64,000 nucleotides of DNA, taken from the NCBI GenBank assembly GCA_035578155.1, contig JAPWDM010000015.1, positions 10,653,209-10,717,208 of the forward strand, read 5' to 3'. Each line of letters begins with the position of its first letter. Position 1 is the stretch's first letter. Origin of the DNA: Brachynemurus nebulosus. Lineage: Eukaryota; Arthropoda; Insecta; Neuroptera; Myrmeleontidae. Of this stretch, positions 61,114 through 64,000 are shown piece by piece. The notes under the pieces are model-generated. The model had not been told where the DNA came from, searched no databases, and saw only the letters and a list, made by a program, of their open reading frames with translations. A program made the position numbers and the translations under genes.

Positions 61114-61865
61114 ACAAGGAAATGCACCCAGAGTGAAATTCGGGATTTTGATAAAACTTCGCTGGTGTGTAGAATAGGCAAAAATAAGGGTCCCGTATTT
61201 TTTTTATCGGCCATCTTCCACGTTTAGGGGGTGAAACCAGAACCTAAAGTTGGGGGTTTAAATCGTATTTCTTAAAATATCTCGAAAACTATAAGAGATA
61301 GAGGAAAACTTTAAATTGACGAAATGTTACTTTTTGAAAGACCTATTGACCTGTATAGGTAAAACTGGGGCCGGGCTCATAAGAGTGGCTGGAGGGGTGA
61401 AAACAGGGGTAAATTTTCTTGTATAGCCTGAATGGTCCAATATATCAAATTTTTGGTATCACAAATAGAAAGAGCATCAAAAATTAGGGGATACGTGTCT
61501 TTGCATTTTTTCGAAATATGTGTGGTATCCAAGCCATATAAGAAGGAAAAAAATAGGGTAGATTACATTACATTATTATTGATTGCAAATACCTTCTATA
61601 TTTTTTTTTATTTTTGTTTATTTTCATCATGAAAATGTAAATTTTTACTTTGCGATAATGATTTATGTATTTTTCGGTACTTACTTAATTGGTAATTTAG
61701 CCATTTTTATATTTGGTTACTAATATTCGATATTATATTTGGTTACTAATATTCTACTAATATTTTTATATTTGGTTACTAATATTCGATAATACTTTTG
61801 CCTATTCTACACACCAGCGAAGTTTCATCAAAATCCCGAATTTCGCTCTGGGTGCATTTCCTTGT
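61114..61865. mobile_element. TIR element, 752 bp, 70-bp inverted ends
   Basis: ACAAGGAAATGCACCCAGAG continues inward as a ~70-bp inverted repeat (through GTGTGTAGAATAGGC) mirrored at 61797-61865. The interior has no coding frame. Its ends share ACAAGGAAA with the foldback at 21308-22638. Related sequence (ACAAGTAAAGGTCCC) starts at 62137. Confidence 0.85.
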
Positions 61866-62751
61866 AAGTAATCTACCCCACTAAACTCCAATACCATAGC
61901 TGAAAATATGTAAGACTCGCAAAAAAAAATTATTGGTGGATAAAAGGGCAAGAACAGTATGGATAAGTATAAATAACAGCAAACGATCTCGGTAGAAGGA
62001 TAACACTTACCACAATTCAAATAAATATTTTTAAAAAAGAAAGTTTAAAAGAACAGTTTCAAAAGAGCAGTTAAGAGAACAGTTAAGTTGAAGAGCAGAG
62101 CAGTATGTTTTCTGCTCAGTGCGAATCAGTGTTCTAACAAGTAAAGGTCCCGAGGCCGGACGTAACGATTTCGATGAAACTTAAATATATTGTAGAACAC
62201 TAAAAACTAAGGGACACGTATTTTTTTTTATCTGTGGAAAAACGGTTTGAAGGGGTGAGTGAAATCGCCCTCCAAAAATTGGGGTAAAAATTTAATTTTT
62301 CAAATATCTCGAAAACAGTAAGAGATAGAGCAAAAGTTTAAATTGGCGATATTGCTCTTTTTTAAAGAGCTATCTATTGATATGCAATTTGTTCATATTA
62401 CATCAACAGGGGTGGTTGGGGGTTAAAATTTGGGGGTTAATTTTGCAAAAAGGGGGTGAAAAATAAGAACTATAAAAATTTTGTTTACAGATTTGAAATC
62501 TACGTCAAAAAATCTAATTGACCTATTTTTGCTCAATGTCCAAATATTAAGTCTAGGGGTAGTTAACTAGAGGGTGACTATGTCCAATAGTCGTACAATT
62601 TGGGTATTTCAAGTTCTTCTTCATGGAAAATAGCTTAAGACAATTAGAATAACGTAGAAATGAAATTCTCGAATTCAAAATTGAGTTTGAGCAACATTGG
62701 AGAGGGGGTGAGTCACCCTCTTAAATTACATACTAGTTTATATACACTAAT

Positions 62752-62753
<2 letters not shown>
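61866..62753. other. Non-coding, related repeat fragment from 62137
   Basis: 62137-62700 resembles the previous element in outline (GGTCCCGAGG, AAATATCTCGAAAACAGTAAGAGATAG-type phrases also seen at 61270-61310). No second terminus was found and no gene. Confidence 0.45.

Positions 62754-62843
<90 letters not shown>
62754..62843. repeat. (TA)n microsatellite
   Basis: About 45 TA units, uninterrupted. Confidence 0.97.
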
Positions 62844-62845
<2 letters not shown>

Positions 62846-64000
62846 TGAAAATATCGTACCAAATTGCGTATATTTAAGTTTTAAATTAACATAGATGATT
62901 TGAAATTTCATTCAACTAATTTTATCCTTCAAAGTTATGACTAGAACAATATATTATGTATTTTATAAATATGAATTTGGTCTATTCATTTATTTATTTT
63001 TAATTTCCTCTTATTTTATTTACCTATATTTATTTATTTATTTTTTTTTTTATTTTGTTTAACCCTTTTTGGAACGCCCATTTGAAATAAAAGAAAATAT
63101 GGATAGCAAAATATTATCAAAATTTAAATTCTCCTAAAAGTTAGGTTGCAAATTAGATTTCACGAATGGACTATATGATTTAAAAGATTTGAGTAGATAT
63201 CTAAACAGTTTGTAAAAATATAGCACGTGTTTGAAATTTTGTTAAAGGAGAGAGGAAGTGATCCATATCTAATAACACGTTGAAACTAGATATTTCGGAA
63301 ATATTTGAAACTTACTTAAATTATCATTACAATACTAGTTAATTTAATTATAAATTACTAAACTATCTAATTTTTTAGTCGCGGACTATTTTAGCGAAAT
63401 CCCTGGAAATCCCTTTTTGAGGTCCAGATGAATACTTGAGTTCCTGACGACATGAATATCAAAATATAATTTTCCTACATACTACAATTTTAATTTTTTT
63501 TTTTAATAACTAAATTTTTAGAAATATATTTTGGTTTTTAATTTAAATAAATTTCCATATTTAGGAATTTTTTCCTTTTAAGTATCATTTAGTTCTTTTA
63601 ATTTAAATAAATTTCCATATATAAGAATTTTTTTTTGGGGGGGGTATCATTTCCTTTTTTTTTTTTTGATTTAAAGAATTTTCTATATTTAAGAATTTTT
63701 TAAGAATCCTTTTTTTTATCCTACATACTATAATTTTAATTAATTTTTCCTAATAACTAATCTTAAAACATTTAATCATTTCCGTTTGTACTTATGCAAC
63801 ATGTTAGTTTTCAATAAACAATACTACATATCTTATTATTTTTCCTTTTTTCCTAACAACTAATCTTTTAGAAATATAAATATTTTGTTTTTTCTTTTAA
63901 ATAAATTCCTTAAGAATTATAAAACATCTTAAATTAGCCCTAAATTAAGTAAATTACTCCGAAATATGTATACATTAGTTTAAGTAAGTTTTATTTTTAA
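62844..64000. other. AT-rich tail, degenerate tandem repeat, no gene
   Basis: 63530-63700 contains two to three units of AATTTAAATAAATTTCCATA followed by AAGAATTTTTT, about 60 bp apart, with poly-T runs. The rest to the window end shows no frame over 60 codons and no termini. Confidence 0.5.

Overview
The window is AT-rich arthropod (most likely insect) chromosomal DNA made almost entirely of transposable elements. No ordinary host gene could be supported. The evidence is the mix of families (Polinton/Maverick, Bel/Pao, Ty3/Gypsy, Penelope-like, P-element/THAP, hAT, Tc1, mariner, Helitron), spliceosomal signals in several coding regions, and long (TA)n arrays.

1-5225: a 95-bp tandem repeat, a Helitron 3' end, a (TA)n array, copy A of a ~1-kb repeat of unknown class, and an integrase scrap. 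4967-17297: copy B of that repeat, split by a four-layer nest. A hAT element (TSD CTTATAAC) holds a Tc1 element, which holds a probable solo LTR (TSD GTAT), which holds a nearly intact Bel/Pao retrotransposon (TSD GTAAC). Copy A keeps the unoccupied hAT site. 17298-27520: older wreckage, comprising a DDE_Tnp_4-like transposase cut by a 936-bp mariner, a non-LTR RT piece, and a Penelope-like element interrupted by two Tc1 generations that carry a 1.3-kb foldback and a hAT-like MITE, then a palindromic mariner. 28165-32150: a TIR element, a decayed spliced P-element/THAP transposase, a Helitron fragment and a GC-rich MITE.

32290-51803 is the centrepiece: a complete 19,514-bp Polinton/Maverick with a perfect 6-bp target duplication (CCTGGA) and 478-bp near-identical inverted repeats, hence probably young. 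It has the full virus-like set: protein-primed DNA polymerase B, integrase with chromodomain, packaging ATPase, adenain-like protease, double-jelly-roll capsid, penton-like protein and PLA2-domain protein. It also carries unusual cargo: a full matrix metalloproteinase with hemopexin region, a CHHC zinc-finger protein like the piRNA factor GTSF1/Asterix, two paralogous ankyrin-like proteins, a fibre-like repeat protein, and a polyQ protein with an E1A-type PLDLS motif placed behind a consensus heat-shock element and TATA box. Each TIR contains a TATA promoter, so the polymerase and the left-end gene share one promoter copy each. The same ~57-bp repeat recurs at an internal divergent promoter. 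I infer an early/regulatory left arm and right-end gene, a central capsid block and a replication module.

51810-64000: a small hAT MITE, a dead Ty3/Gypsy element (54398-61008) whose integrase is split by a 2.4-kb hAT with a ZBED-type transposase (TSD ATCTAGAC), another TIR element, a (TA)n array and AT-rich sequence without recognisable genes.
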